Shown piece after piece: positions 1 through 8,258 of a stretch of 64,000 nt of DNA. The notes below the pieces were generated by a model. That model was given only the letters and a program-made list of their open reading frames with translations, did not search any database and was not told where the DNA came from. Source of the DNA: Eoetvoesiella caeni (GTDB lineage: Bacteria; Pseudomonadota; Gammaproteobacteria; Burkholderiales; Burkholderiaceae_B); contig NZ_QNRQ01000014.1 in NCBI RefSeq assembly GCF_003315175.1, forward strand, positions 1 to 64,000, in the 5' to 3' direction. How positions within the stretch are numbered: position 1 is the stretch's first letter; the number at the start of each line of letters is the position of its first letter. Both the position numbers and the translations under genes were made by a program.

Positions 1-127
1 CACGGAGGGTTTCCATACGAAGATGAAAATGATTTCACGCCGAGCGTTTGGCTTTAGGAACTTTGAGAATTACCGCATGCGGGTCTTGGCCCTGTGCGGT
101 TGGAACGGGGTGATTAACCGAGTGTGA
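1..127 (+). CDS. ISL3 family transposase, C-terminal fragment (partial at window edge)
   Basis: Reading from base 2 there is an open frame of 41 codons to a TGA at 125-127. It contains RRAFGFRNFENYRMRVLAL, the arginine- and aromatic-rich tail typical of DDE transposases of the ISL3 (IS204/IS1001/IS1165) family, where a GFRNFE..R.R motif closes the catalytic domain. The start and the catalytic residues lie upstream of the window, so it cannot be said whether the gene is intact. It is too short to appear among long open frames. The family call rests on this conserved tail. Confidence 0.7.
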   Translation, partial: TEGFHTKMKMISRRAFGFRNFENYRMRVLALCGWNGVINRV

Positions 128-160
128 TGAGTGCCCGTCCCCTCTTTACGGGGTAGAGCC
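1..160 (+). mobile_element. ISL3-family insertion sequence, right end only
   Basis: The window opens inside an insertion sequence. The last codons of an ISL3-type transposase end at 127. About 30 bp later comes a sequence (about 139-160) whose reverse complement starts GGCTCTACCCC, like the GGCTCT-type inverted repeats of the ISL3 family. The left end lies outside the window, so completeness cannot be judged. The exact right boundary at 160 is inferred from the repeat alone. Confidence 0.6.
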
Positions 161-354
161 GCCGCATTTCAGTTTCAACCGCCGCAACCCAAGCACGGGC
201 GTCCGTCAATCGTTCGAAGGTCTTTGTTTGGGGGGGGGGGCGTGGTCCTTGGTGCGGATCCGAGCCTGAAATTGAAATTCACCGCGTTTTTGATTGTTGC
301 CATACCTAAGTTCTCCTGGAAAACTAGGTATAGGCAAAGCGGTGGAGCATAATT
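161..354. other. No gene seen; G-tract and short inverted repeat
   Basis: I see no convincing coding region between the insertion sequence and the tRNA terminator. The stretch holds a run of 11 G (230-240) and an imperfect inverted repeat, ATACCTA (302-308) with TAGGTAT (325-331). The repeat might be a hairpin or an old element end; nothing assigns it a role. Confidence 0.5.
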
Positions 355-394
355 GGCTCAAAAACCAAATGGCCACCCTGAAAGGTGGCCATTT
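355..394 (-). terminator. Rho-independent terminator of tRNA-Thr
   Basis: An 11-bp perfect stem (367-377 with 384-394) encloses a 6-nt loop. On the minus strand it is followed by GGTTTTT, giving a standard intrinsic terminator about 25 nt after the CCA end of the tRNA. Confidence 0.85.
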
Positions 395-417
395 GCTGCG
401 GAGAACCGCATGAATAC

Positions 418-493
418 TGGTGCCGGTTAAAGGAGTTGAACCCTCGACCTTCGCATTACAAGTGCGCTGCTCTACCAACTGAGCTAAACCGGC
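418..493 (-). tRNA. tRNA-Thr (anticodon TGT)
   Basis: The minus strand folds as a cloverleaf of 76 nt with an encoded CCA. The acceptor stem GCCGGTT pairs with AACCGGC, the D arm is GCTC..GAGC, the anticodon loop is CTTGTAA with anticodon TGT, and the T loop contains TTCAACT. One G-A opposition closes the anticodon stem. It stands alone, between the ISL3 remnant and sspB, and is followed by its own terminator. Confidence 0.95.
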
Positions 494-566
494 AACGGCG
501 CTATTCTACTAGGTTTTCGATATTTTCGCTTTGCGCCGGCCAAGCGGCGTTTTGCCCAAGCGGGGA

Positions 567-1013
567 TTACTTGACGATGGTCAGGCGCGGCCGCTTTGGT
601 TCGTCGTCGGGGGAATCGTTGTTGTCGGACTTGCCGGCGGGTTTGTTTTCGGCCGGCGGTTCGGTTGCGGATTCGGTTTCGCCGCCTGGATAGGCGTTCG
701 AGTCGTGGACTTCAAAGCCCATGCCGGCGCCGGTTTCGCGCGCATAGATGGCCGATACGGCCGCCACAGGCACATAAATGTGTTCGGTGACCCCGCTGAA
801 GCGAGCCTGGAATTCTATGTAGTCGTTGCCCAGAACCAAGCAGTTGGTGGCGAGCGTGCCGACGTTCAGCGTGATTTGCCCGTCGTGGATATGGGCGCGC
901 GGCACAACCGTGTTGGCGTCGACGGTGACGACGATATGGGGGGTGTAGCCATTGTCGGTGCACCATTCGTGCAACGCTCGGATCAGGTAGGGCTTGGTTG
1001 AAGATTCTGACAT
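567..1013 (-). CDS. sspB: ClpXP protease specificity-enhancing factor SspB
   Basis: SspB is a cytoplasmic adaptor that binds ssrA-tagged proteins left by trans-translation and delivers them to the ClpXP protease. The first 110 or so residues form the substrate-binding fold, with the family block VVTVDANTVVPRAHIHDGQI and the conserved FSG..HIYVP segment. A hydrophilic, low-complexity linker follows (about 110-138). It ends in a basic-hydrophobic tail, RPRLTIVK, matching the C-terminal ClpX-binding module of SspB. The length of 148 residues is normal. It lies 54 bp downstream of sspA on the same strand, the usual sspAB arrangement, so co-transcription is likely. Confidence 0.95.
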   Translation of the reverse strand: MSESSTKPYLIRALHEWCTDNGYTPHIVVTVDANTVVPRAHIHDGQITLNVGTLATNCLVLGNDYIEFQARFSGVTEHIYVPVAAVSAIYARETGAGMGFEVHDSNAYPGGETESATEPPAENKPAGKSDNNDSPDDEPKRPRLTIVK

Positions 1014-1067
1014 CGGCGATTGTAAGGACGGCCGGTTAAGGCCGTCCTGGTGGTTAGGTTTGGCAGT

Positions 1068-1676
1068 TTAACGGCGCATGACTTTTTCGGAAGGTGTCAG
1101 CGCTTCGATGTAGGCCGGCCGCGAGAAGATGCGTTCAGCATACTTCTGGATGGGCGCGGCATTTTTGGGCAGCTCGATACCGTAGTGGTCCAGGCGCCAA
1201 AGCAGCGGGGCCACAGCCACGTCCAGCATGGAGAATTCTTCGCCCAGCATGAACTTGTTCTTGAGCAGCAGCGGAGCCAGCTGCGAGAGACGGTCGCGGA
1301 TGTTCTGGCGTGCGTTCTCGAGTACTTTTTCGTCGGGATTGCTGCGATTTTCAAGTGCGGAGACGTGAACAAAGAGCTCTTTTTCGAAGTTGTACAGGAA
1401 CAGGCGCGTGCGCGCCCGCATGACGGGGTCTGCGGGCATGAGCTGCGGGTGCGGAAAACGCTCGTCGATATACTCGTTGATGATATTGGATTCGTACAGA
1501 ATCAGATCGCGCTCGACCAGGATGGGAACTTGCCCATACGGGTTCATGACAGCAATGTCTTCGGGCTTGTTGTACAGGTCGATATCGCGGATTTCAAAGT
1601 CCATGCCTTTTTCGAACAACACGAAACGGCAGCGTTGTGAAAAGGGGCAGGTTGTTCCGGAGTAGAGCACCATCAT
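1068..1676 (-). CDS. sspA: Stringent starvation protein A (glutathione S-transferase fold)
   Basis: SspA is an RNA-polymerase-associated protein with a glutathione S-transferase fold that helps cells survive starvation and acid stress. The protein has an N-terminal thioredoxin-like half beginning MMVLYSGTTCPFSQRC, the cis-Pro block NPYGQVPILVERD and the ESNIINEYIDE helix, then an all-helical C-terminal domain. I chose the Met at 1676 (202 residues) because it matches the conserved family start. An in-frame upstream ATG at 1694 would add six residues, and neither start has a strong ribosome-binding site. It is upstream of sspB in the same direction. Family members generally lack transferase activity. 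Confidence 0.93.
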   Translation of the reverse strand: MMVLYSGTTCPFSQRCRFVLFEKGMDFEIRDIDLYNKPEDIAVMNPYGQVPILVERDLILYESNIINEYIDERFPHPQLMPADPVMRARTRLFLYNFEKELFVHVSALENRSNPDEKVLENARQNIRDRLSQLAPLLLKNKFMLGEEFSMLDVAVAPLLWRLDHYGIELPKNAAPIQKYAERIFSRPAYIEALTPSEKVMRR

Positions 1677-1727
1677 GGCGAGGTTTCCCATCATTGAATG
1701 AAAACACGAGCAAAAAAGCGCTGCTCA

Positions 1728-1764
1728 GAAAAGGGAAATAGGCGTATTTGCTACGCCTATTTCC
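1728..1764 (-). terminator. Terminator after petABC
   Basis: A 13-bp perfect stem (1734-1746 with 1752-1764) with a 5-nt loop is followed on the minus strand by CTTTTC. It sits between petC and sspA, where the bc1 operon should end. Confidence 0.75.
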
Positions 1765-1804
1765 TGATTGACAGCCGACGCGGGCTGCCGTGTATTGCTA
1801 TAGC

Positions 1805-2653
1805 TTACTTTATATCTTTCCAGAAGGCTGCGTTCAAGCGCCATGCCACGATAAGGAACAGGCCCAGGAACAGCAATACCCAAACGCCTATTTTCTTGCG
1901 CAGCAATTGTACCGGTTCGGCCATCCAGCCCAGGAAGTTGCTAAGGTCGGCGACATTGTTGTCGAAGGCGCCGGTGCTTCCTGCAAGGTTCTTGAAGCTG
2001 GATTGGCTGACTGCGTGGCCGCGGTAGTTTTGCAGCGTTTCGGTCTTGGTTTCGGAGTAGCCGTCGGCGTCGAAGTTGGTGCTGGTGCGTGTCCAGACCT
2101 CGCCCTTTTCGCCTTCGTGTTCGGCGATGGATACATGACTATACGTTTGCGGACCCTGCAACTGCCACAGCACGTTGGGCATGTCCACGTTCGGGAACGT
2201 GGCATTGTCCCAGCCGGTTTTCTTGCTGGTGTCGCGATAGAAAGTACGCAGGAACGTATAGATGTAGTCGACGCCGGACGGGCCGAAGTTGGTGGACTTG
2301 GCGCGTGCAATGACCGACAGGTCGGGCGGTGTGGTGCCGAACCATTTTTTGCTGTCGGGGCGGCGCATGGCGATGGTCATGAGGTCGCCGACCTTGTCCG
2401 TGGTGAACAGCAGGTTCTTTTTGATTTCTTCGTCGGTCAGGCCGATTTCCGTAAGCTTGTTGTAGCGCATGGAGTTAGCGCTATGGCAGCTAAGGCAATA
2501 GTTGACGAATAGCTTGGCGCCATTTTGCAGGGACGCCATGTCGTTGATTCGGTTGGGTGCCTTGTCAAGGGGATATCCCCCGCCCGATGCCAGGGCAACC
2601 GAGCAGGTAAGGGATAACGCAATGGCACCAAGCAGCTTTTTAATCATGATCAT
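1805..2653 (-). CDS. petC: Cytochrome c1 of the bc1 complex
   Basis: Cytochrome c1 accepts electrons from the Rieske protein and passes them to soluble or membrane cytochrome c in the periplasm. The 282-residue precursor has a signal peptide (about residues 1-23). The haem c site CLSCH is at 53-57, and conserved cytochrome c1 segments around NSMRYNKLTEIGLTDEEI follow. A C-terminal membrane anchor (about 255-275, VLLFLGLFLIVAWRL) keeps it on the periplasmic face. It is the last gene of petA-petB-petC, 18 bp after petB. An internal Met two codons downstream is an alternative start. Confidence 0.96.
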   Translation of the reverse strand: MIMIKKLLGAIALSLTCSVALASGGGYPLDKAPNRINDMASLQNGAKLFVNYCLSCHSANSMRYNKLTEIGLTDEEIKKNLLFTTDKVGDLMTIAMRRPDSKKWFGTTPPDLSVIARAKSTNFGPSGVDYIYTFLRTFYRDTSKKTGWDNATFPNVDMPNVLWQLQGPQTYSHVSIAEHEGEKGEVWTRTSTNFDADGYSETKTETLQNYRGHAVSQSSFKNLAGSTGAFDNNVADLSNFLGWMAEPVQLLRKKIGVWVLLFLGLFLIVAWRLNAAFWKDIK

Positions 2654-2671
2654 TCCGTGTGTCTTGTTGGC

Positions 2672-4060
2672 TTAATGAGCGTGAAACGTGATCCGTTCGG
2701 GCACTGGTTTGAACGTGCCCAGGCGGCTCCAGACTGGCATCAGCAAGAAGAAGCCGAAGTAGATCAGGGTACCGATCTGGCTCATCAGGTTGTAGGTTGG
2801 CGTAGGCGCTTGCGTGCCCAGGAAACCAAGGATCAAGAAGACAACGATGAAAATCGCATACAGGAACTTGTGCCAGGAAGGACGGTAGCGGATGGAGCGC
2901 ACCGGCGAATAGTCCAGCCAAGGCAGGAAGAACAGGATGACGACCGAGCCGCCCATGGCCACGACACCCCAGAATTTGGCGTCCAGCGTGCGCAGCAGCA
3001 CGGCAACCAGGATAAGGATGACGGGTACGGCCAGGCGCCACACGCCGCGCAGATTGCCCTTGAAGAACATGGCAACGGCCGCGATCAGCGAACAAGCCGC
3101 CAGAACCCAGGTGAAGTCGGCCGTGATGGCGCGCAACATGGAGTAGAACGGCGTGAAGTACCAGACCGGGGCGATATGCGATGGAGTGGTCAGCGAGTCG
3201 GCTGGAATGAAGTTGTTGTATTCCAGGAAGTACCCGCCCATTTCAGGGCCGAAGAAAATAATGGCGGCAAAGACGATAAGAAAGCCCGCCACGCCCATGA
3301 TGTCGTGCACCGAGTAATAGGGGTGGAAAGGGATGCCGTCGACAGGATGGCCGTTGGCGTCTTTGGGGCCGTCCTTGATTTCGACGCCGTCCGGGTTGTT
3401 GGAACCCACTTCGTGCAGCGCAATGATATGAGCCACGACCAGGCCGATAAGAATCAGCGGAATGGCAATGACATGGAAAGCAAAGAAGCGGTTGAGCGTG
3501 GCATCGGAGACGACGTAGTCGCCGCGGATCCAGAGCGAGAGCTCAGGGCCGATGAAAGGAATGGCCGAGAACAGGTTGACGATAACCTGGGCGCCCCAGT
3601 ACGACATCTGGCCCCATGGCAGCAGATAGCCCATGAAGGCTTCGCCCATCAGGCACAGGAAGATGGCCATGCCGAACACCCACACGAGTTCGCGCGGCTT
3701 GCGGTACGAGCCGTAGAACAGGCCGCGCAGCATGTGCAGGTAGACCACCACGAAGAACATGGACGCGCCGGTTGAGTGCATGTAGCGGATCAGCCAACCC
3801 CACGGCACTTCGCGCATGATGTATTCGACGGAGTCGAACGCAAGATTGCCATCGGGCTTGTAGTTCATGACCAGGAAGATGCCGGTCACGATCTGGATGA
3901 CCAGCACCAGCAGCGCCAATGATCCAAAGAAATACCAAAAATTGAAATTCTTGGGTGCGTAGTATTCCGACATGTGTTCTTTGAAGAGGGACGTAAGCGG
4001 GAAGCGCTTGTCGATCCATCCTAAAAGTCCTGTCGTTTCGACGGTTTTCTCGCCTGCCAT
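2672..4060 (-). CDS. petB: Cytochrome b of the bc1 complex
   Basis: Cytochrome b is the membrane core of ubiquinol:cytochrome c reductase and holds haems bL and bH and both quinone sites. The 462-residue protein has eight or so hydrophobic segments. The likely haem ligands are His95/His109 and His196/His211, and the GYLLPWGQMSYWGAQV stretch belongs to the Qo site. The usual Qo motif PEWY reads PVWY here (298-301). That is a known variant, but it lacks the glutamate implicated in proton transfer. The full-length b-type protein is encoded rather than split b6/subunit IV. It is the middle gene of the operon. Confidence 0.97.
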   Translation of the reverse strand: MAGEKTVETTGLLGWIDKRFPLTSLFKEHMSEYYAPKNFNFWYFFGSLALLVLVIQIVTGIFLVMNYKPDGNLAFDSVEYIMREVPWGWLIRYMHSTGASMFFVVVYLHMLRGLFYGSYRKPRELVWVFGMAIFLCLMGEAFMGYLLPWGQMSYWGAQVIVNLFSAIPFIGPELSLWIRGDYVVSDATLNRFFAFHVIAIPLILIGLVVAHIIALHEVGSNNPDGVEIKDGPKDANGHPVDGIPFHPYYSVHDIMGVAGFLIVFAAIIFFGPEMGGYFLEYNNFIPADSLTTPSHIAPVWYFTPFYSMLRAITADFTWVLAACSLIAAVAMFFKGNLRGVWRLAVPVILILVAVLLRTLDAKFWGVVAMGGSVVILFFLPWLDYSPVRSIRYRPSWHKFLYAIFIVVFLILGFLGTQAPTPTYNLMSQIGTLIYFGFFLLMPVWSRLGTFKPVPERITFHAH

Positions 4061-4117
4061 GGAAACGGTTCCTTTATTCTATCTAGCTGTGTGGCTTATG
4101 TTATTCGGTTTGTCGGC

Positions 4118-4762
4118 TCAAGCCTTGTTGTCTTCGTCGACGCCAATGGTGATGTGCGTGCCGTCGGCGGAGTACTGGTAGGGCGGTACTTCGAGGTTGT
4201 CGGGCGCGGGTTTGTTTTTATAAACGCGGCCAGCCAAGTCGAAGATGGAACCGTGGCAGGGGCAAAGAAACCCGCCTTCCCAGGGGGAGGGCAGGCCGGG
4301 GCCGTCGACAGCGGCCAGATGGGGTGTTGGGGAACAGCCCAAATGCGTGCAAATGCCGACCACGACAAGGTGTTCGGGCTTGCGCGAGCGGTACTCGTTT
4401 TTTGCGTAGGGAGGGGTATAGCCCGGGCGGTCGGAGTTGGGGTCGGCAACCAGCGCGTCGTCTTTTTTTATGTCTTCGAGCTGCTTGGGCGTGCGATGCA
4501 AGACCCAGACCGGCTTGCCGCGCCATTCGACGGTGCGCATTTCGCCCGCGGGAATGGTGCTGAGGTCGACTTCGACAGGAGCGCCGGCTGCGCGCGCTTT
4601 GGCCGAGGGGGCAAACGACCCCACAAAAGGAACGGCCGTGGCAACGCCCGCAACACCACCGACTGCACAGGCAGTGCCGACCCAAAAGCGGCGCGAGGGA
4701 TCGGGCGGCTGGTTGGGATCAACCGCAACTGCGCCATCGATCGTCGAATTATCCTGACTCAT
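4118..4762 (-). CDS. petA: Ubiquinol-cytochrome c reductase iron-sulfur (Rieske) subunit
   Basis: The Rieske subunit takes the first electron from ubiquinol at the Qo site. It has a twin-arginine signal anchor (SRRFW at 23-27, then a hydrophobic run), consistent with export by the Tat system encoded at 7461-9060. The cluster-binding boxes CTHLGC and CPCHGS are both intact, supplying the two Cys and two His ligands. The length of 214 residues is normal. It is the first gene of petABC. The region upstream is shared with the divergent mscL and contains a TATAAT hexamer facing petA. Confidence 0.97.
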   Translation of the reverse strand: MSQDNSTIDGAVAVDPNQPPDPSRRFWVGTACAVGGVAGVATAVPFVGSFAPSAKARAAGAPVEVDLSTIPAGEMRTVEWRGKPVWVLHRTPKQLEDIKKDDALVADPNSDRPGYTPPYAKNEYRSRKPEHLVVVGICTHLGCSPTPHLAAVDGPGLPSPWEGGFLCPCHGSIFDLAGRVYKNKPAPDNLEVPPYQYSADGTHITIGVDEDNKA

Positions 4763-4796
4763 CTTCTATCCTTGTTGATGCCGACGTGGGCATGTC

Positions 4797-4843
4797 ATTC
4801 AATGTATTTAATGTATTGAATCTTCTTCTAACCGCGTATTATA
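4797..4843 (-). promoter_or_regulatory. Candidate petA promoter and 25-bp inverted repeat
   Basis: On the minus strand a perfect TATAAT lies at 4843-4838, placing a start about 70 bp before petA; no good -35 element is visible. Inside the same divergent region is the inverted repeat ATTCAAT (4797-4803) and ATTGAAT (4815-4821). On the plus strand it also supplies a TTGAAT that could serve mscL with TATTAT at 4837-4842. Confidence 0.4.
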
Positions 4844-4884
4844 CCGATAGCCCGCCGTTGGGTGAAAGACTAAAGGATAAAGAC

Positions 4885-5334
4885 ATGAGCAAAGTAAAAG
4901 GTTTCTTTAGCGAATTCCAGGAGTTTGCAGTCAAGGGCAACATGATAGATCTGGCCGTTGGCGTGATTATCGGCGCGGCTTTCGGCAAGATTATCGACTC
5001 GCTGGTCAAGGATGTCATTATGCCGTTCATCAGCTTCATTCTTGGCGGGCAGGTGGATTTTAGCAATTTGTTCTGGGTCTTGAAGGAACCGGCCAATTAT
5101 GCGGGCCCGCGCACCTACGAAGCCCTGACCAAGGCCGGCGCCAATGTATTGGGCTGGGGCAATTTTGTGACCATCCTGATCAACTTCATCCTGCTGGCCC
5201 TGGTCGTGTTCTTCATGGTCAAGCTGGCGAATAAAGCGCGCAATAAGCTGGTAACGCAAACCGCCGCCGAGCCCGCGCCTACGCCGGACGACGTCTTGTT
5301 GCTGCGCGAAATCCGCGACCTGCTTAAAAAGTAA
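4885..5334 (+). CDS. mscL: Large-conductance mechanosensitive channel MscL
   Basis: MscL opens under membrane tension and protects the cell from osmotic downshock. The protein of 149 residues starts [19 protein letters not shown]. It has a first transmembrane helix with the family signature [15 protein letters not shown], a periplasmic loop, a second helix (about 95-118) and a charged C-terminal bundle ([15 protein letters not shown]). An upstream in-frame Met at 4786 exists, but 4885 is preceded by AAAGGA and gives the conserved N terminus. It is divergent from petA and transcribed alone. Confidence 0.96.
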   Translation: MSKVKGFFSEFQEFAVKGNMIDLAVGVIIGAAFGKIIDSLVKDVIMPFISFILGGQVDFSNLFWVLKEPANYAGPRTYEALTKAGANVLGWGNFVTILINFILLALVVFFMVKLANKARNKLVTQTAAEPAPTPDDVLLLREIRDLLKK

Positions 5335-5342
5335 AGTGCCGG

Positions 5343-5366
5343 GCGGCACGGCCATGACCGTGCCGC
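5343..5366. terminator. Hairpin between convergent mscL and nif3-like gene
   Basis: GCGGCACGG (5343-5351) pairs perfectly with CCGTGCCGC (5358-5366) around a 6-nt loop. There is no T-run, so it may be a weak bidirectional terminator or only a 3' mRNA stabiliser. Confidence 0.45.
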
Positions 5367-5440
5367 GTCCGGCGGCGGCCGGCTCGTACGGCCAGGCTGC
5401 CCGGGAACGGCAGTCAAGGCGGTGAAGAAGCGCAGTCGCT

Positions 5441-6217
5441 TTATATCGGGTTGTCCAGGTCCACGAACTCTACGCGTACGTTGAATTCGCGCGCGATGGC
5501 CTCGCCCAGGGCCTGGACGCCATAACGCTCGGTGGCATGGTGGCCGGCGGCGATAAAGCCGCAGCCAGTTTCCTGGGCCAAGTGGAAGGTGGGTTCTGAA
5601 GCTTCCCCCGTAATGTAGACCTGGGCGCCGGCGTCTATGGCCGACTGCATCATGCTTTGGGCCCCGCCCGTGCACCAGGCCACGCGGCCCAGGGTTTGTT
5701 GTAGATTGCCAACAACCAGCGGTTCGCGATGTAAGCGATTGCAAATCAATGCGCCCAGTTCACTCAGCGTATTGGCGTCCGTGCAGCGGCCCAGCCAGAC
5801 CAGCCCGTCGGGCCCGCAAGTAACGGGGTTGCCGTCGCTATCGCGCTCGGGCTCGAAACCCAGCACACGGCCCAATTGCGCGTTATTGCCCAGGCTGGGG
5901 TGTGCGTCCAGGGGCAGGTGGTAGGCAAACAGGTTAAGCTGGCTTTGCAGCGCCAGGGCCAGCCGGCGGCGCTTGGGGCCGCGTATGCACGGGTCTTCGT
6001 TCTTCCAGAACCAGCCATGATGCACCAGGACGGCGTCGGCGCCGCGCGCCACGGCGGTTTCGAGCAGCGCCTGGGAGGCGGTGACTCCGGTGATAATGTG
6101 GCGTATTGAGTCCTTGCCTTCGACTTGCAGGCCATTGGGGCAGTAATCCCGGAAACGGTGGGGTTGCAAAGTGGCGTCCAGCCAGTTGGCAAGTTCGTGT
6201 GTGGAAACCTGATTCAT
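5441..6217 (-). CDS. Nif3-like dinuclear metal-centre protein
   Basis: This is a member of the Nif3/YbgI family, conserved toroidal hexamers with a two-metal site whose cellular reaction is still uncertain; some databases call it a GTP cyclohydrolase 1 type 2 homologue. The 258-residue protein shows the metal-binding motifs VLVHHGWFWK near the N terminus and the late FIAAGHHATERYG, with DCPNGLQVEG-like text (YCPNGLQVEG) near residue 30. I set the start at 6217 (MNQVSTHELANWL). A longer frame upstream is not conserved and would overlap the divergent protease gene. It is separated by only 16 bp from that gene. Confidence 0.9.
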   Translation of the reverse strand: MNQVSTHELANWLDATLQPHRFRDYCPNGLQVEGKDSIRHIITGVTASQALLETAVARGADAVLVHHGWFWKNEDPCIRGPKRRRLALALQSQLNLFAYHLPLDAHPSLGNNAQLGRVLGFEPERDSDGNPVTCGPDGLVWLGRCTDANTLSELGALICNRLHREPLVVGNLQQTLGRVAWCTGGAQSMMQSAIDAGAQVYITGEASEPTFHLAQETGCGFIAAGHHATERYGVQALGEAIAREFNVRVEFVDLDNPI

Positions 6218-6233
6218 TTTTGCCTTGAGTCCT

Positions 6234-7379
6234 ATGCATCGATTTTGGTTATTGTTCGCCCAGAGCGTCACGATATGCCTTGCGGCATTGTTTATTGTGA
6301 CCACCTTGCGCCCCGACTGGCTGGGAACGCGTCCGCAGGCTCCGGTCAAGCCGGCACCGACGCGCGATGCCACGCTGTCGTATGCAGCCGCTGTGGCGCG
6401 GGTGGCGCCCGCGGTGGTCAACGTGTACACCACCAAGCAGGTGCGCGAACCGCTTGCGCCGCTGCTTAACGACCCCGATCTTGAGCGGCTGTTTGGCGAC
6501 ATTCCCGGGTTGAGCCGGCGCAAGAAGGCGACCACGCTGGGGTCGGGGGTGATTGTACGCGGCGACGGCTACATCCTGACCAACTACCATGTTATCGAGG
6601 CGGCCGATGCGGTTCAAGTCGCCTTGTACGACGGGCGCCAGGCCAAGGCCGAAGTCGTGGGCGCCGATCCCGACAGCGATCTGGCGGTCCTGAAGATTCA
6701 ATTGCCCAACCTGTCCAGCATTACGTTTAACGGCAACCATGAACTCAAGGTGGGCGACGTCGTGCTGGCCATCGGCAATCCGTTCGGGGTCGGGCAAACC
6801 ACAACGTTGGGAATCGTGTCGGCCCTGGGCCGCAACCGGCTGGGCATCAATACTTACGAAAACTTCATTCAAACCGATGCCGCCATCAACCCGGGCAATT
6901 CGGGCGGGGCGCTGGTCGATGCTTCGGGGCGGCTGGTCGGCATTAATACCGCCATTTACTCGGAGTCGGGCGGTTCGCTGGGCATCGGGTTCGCCATACC
7001 GGCCAAGACGGCGCATACGATCATGGAGCAGATCATCGCGACGGGTTCGGTGAAGCGCGGCTGGCTGGGGCTGGAGCCGCAGGACATCACTCCCGAGCTG
7101 GCCCGCGCATTCCGGCTTAAACAAAGCGACGGCGTTATCGTGGCCGATGTCTTGCGCGACGGCCCAGCCTGGAAGGCCGGCGTCAGGGTGGGCGACATTG
7201 TGCTCAAACTGAACGACCAGGCCGTGGAAGACAGCCAGGGTTTCCTGAATCAAATCGCCCCGCTGGAACCGGGCAAGACCGTGGGCTTGAGCGTGCTGCG
7301 CGCCGGCAAGCGCTTGCAGCTTAACGTCAAGATAGGGACGCGGCCGCGCATCATACGGCCCCAAGCGCGAGGACGCTAG
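6234..7379 (+). CDS. HtrA/Do family serine endopeptidase with one PDZ domain
   Basis: This is a membrane-anchored periplasmic protease for misfolded envelope proteins. The 381-residue protein has an N-terminal hydrophobic anchor (about 5-24). A trypsin-like domain follows with the triad His119 (TNYHV), Asp149 (DPDSDLAVL) and Ser223 (NPGNSGGAL). A single PDZ domain covers about 280-370. The anchor and single PDZ resemble DegS/AlgW rather than the two-PDZ DegP, so a regulatory role in envelope stress is possible; no sigma-E or anti-sigma gene is in view. A TTG at 6225 is an alternative start, but the ATG at 6234 is favoured. Confidence 0.92.
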   Translation: MHRFWLLFAQSVTICLAALFIVTTLRPDWLGTRPQAPVKPAPTRDATLSYAAAVARVAPAVVNVYTTKQVREPLAPLLNDPDLERLFGDIPGLSRRKKATTLGSGVIVRGDGYILTNYHVIEAADAVQVALYDGRQAKAEVVGADPDSDLAVLKIQLPNLSSITFNGNHELKVGDVVLAIGNPFGVGQTTTLGIVSALGRNRLGINTYENFIQTDAAINPGNSGGALVDASGRLVGINTAIYSESGGSLGIGFAIPAKTAHTIMEQIIATGSVKRGWLGLEPQDITPELARAFRLKQSDGVIVADVLRDGPAWKAGVRVGDIVLKLNDQAVEDSQGFLNQIAPLEPGKTVGLSVLRAGKRLQLNVKIGTRPRIIRPQARGR

Positions 7380-7460
7380 GCCGGCTGGCGTTGGGCCTTG
7401 GCCATAGCGTGCCGTGTAACGCCTGTTCCCTGGCCTTCGCGCTTGCGCCGGAAATGACGC

Positions 7461-8258
7461 CTAGCTGTCGGAGGGCGTGATTTCGTTGGCCGCTTCGTCA
7501 TCCGGGATGGGCGACGGTTTTTTCGTGATCAGGCTGGCAACGATAATGCCCAGCTCGAAAAGCAGGCACAGCGGCAAGGCCAGCATGAACTGGCTCATGA
7601 CGTCGGGCGGCGTGACGACGGCGGCGATGATGAAGGCGCCGACTATGACATAGCCGCGCACGGACTTGAGCTTGGCAACGGTAACCAGGCCTGTCTTCAC
7701 CAGCAAAATCACCACGACCGGCACTTCGAAGGTAACGCCGAAGGCAATGAACATTGTCATGACAAAGCTGAGGTAGGCTTCGATGTCAGGTGCGGGGGTG
7801 ATCGACTGCGGCGCGAACGTGGCAATAAAGTGGAAAACCGTGCGAAACACCACAAAGTAACAAAACGCCATGCCCAGCAGAAACAACAGGGTGCTGGACA
7901 TGATCAGCGGCAGGGCCAGGCGCTTTTCGTGTTTATACAAGCCTGGCGCCACGAAGGCCCAGGCCTGGTACAGCACGACGGGCAGCGCAATGACGAAAGC
8001 CGCCATCATGGTGACCTTGATCGGCACCATGAAAGGCGTGATGACGCCGGTGGCGATCATGCGGGTGCCCGAAGGCAGCGATGCCAGCATGGGCTGGGCC
8101 AGGAAGTCGTAGATGTGCGAGGCGCCCGGGTAAATGAACAAGACCACAAACACAGCCAGGACGGCCGCTACAGCCTTGAGCAGGCGTGTGCGCAGCTCGA
8201 TGAGATGAGAGATGAAGCTGTCCTGGGGGGCGCTGTCGTTAAGGTCTGCCTGCGTCAC
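7461..8258 (-). CDS. tatC: Sec-independent translocase subunit TatC
   Basis: TatC is the six-helix membrane receptor for twin-arginine signal peptides. The protein of 265 residues begins with a polar stretch, then FISHLIELRTRLLKAV, the conserved cytoplasmic N-terminal motif. Hydrophobic helices follow, with the family block VLYQAWAFVAPGLYKHEKR. The C-terminal tail is polar and acidic. Its start overlaps the end of tatB by 4 bp, so the two are translationally coupled. The Rieske protein PetA nearby is a likely substrate. Confidence 0.96.
   Translation of the reverse strand: MTQADLNDSAPQDSFISHLIELRTRLLKAVAAVLAVFVVLFIYPGASHIYDFLAQPMLASLPSGTRMIATGVITPFMVPIKVTMMAAFVIALPVVLYQAWAFVAPGLYKHEKRLALPLIMSSTLLFLLGMAFCYFVVFRTVFHFIATFAPQSITPAPDIEAYLSFVMTMFIAFGVTFEVPVVVILLVKTGLVTVAKLKSVRGYVIVGAFIIAAVVTPPDVMSQFMLALPLCLLFELGIIVASLITKKPSPIPDDEAANEITPSDS

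Noticed and set aside
230-240. Run of 11 G as a phase-variation switch
   Set aside because: No gene or promoter is close enough on either strand to be switched; it may also be a sequencing-prone homopolymer.
206-478. 90-codon minus-strand frame across the tRNA-Thr gene
   Set aside because: It is the translation of the tRNA and its terminator; no codon-like pattern or start signal supports a protein.
2657-3775. 372-codon plus-strand frame rich in Gln, Asp and His
   Set aside because: It is the mirror of petB hydrophobic codons, not a gene.
4786-4884. N-terminal extension of MscL by 33 residues
   Set aside because: The conserved MscL start with a good ribosome-binding site is at 4885.
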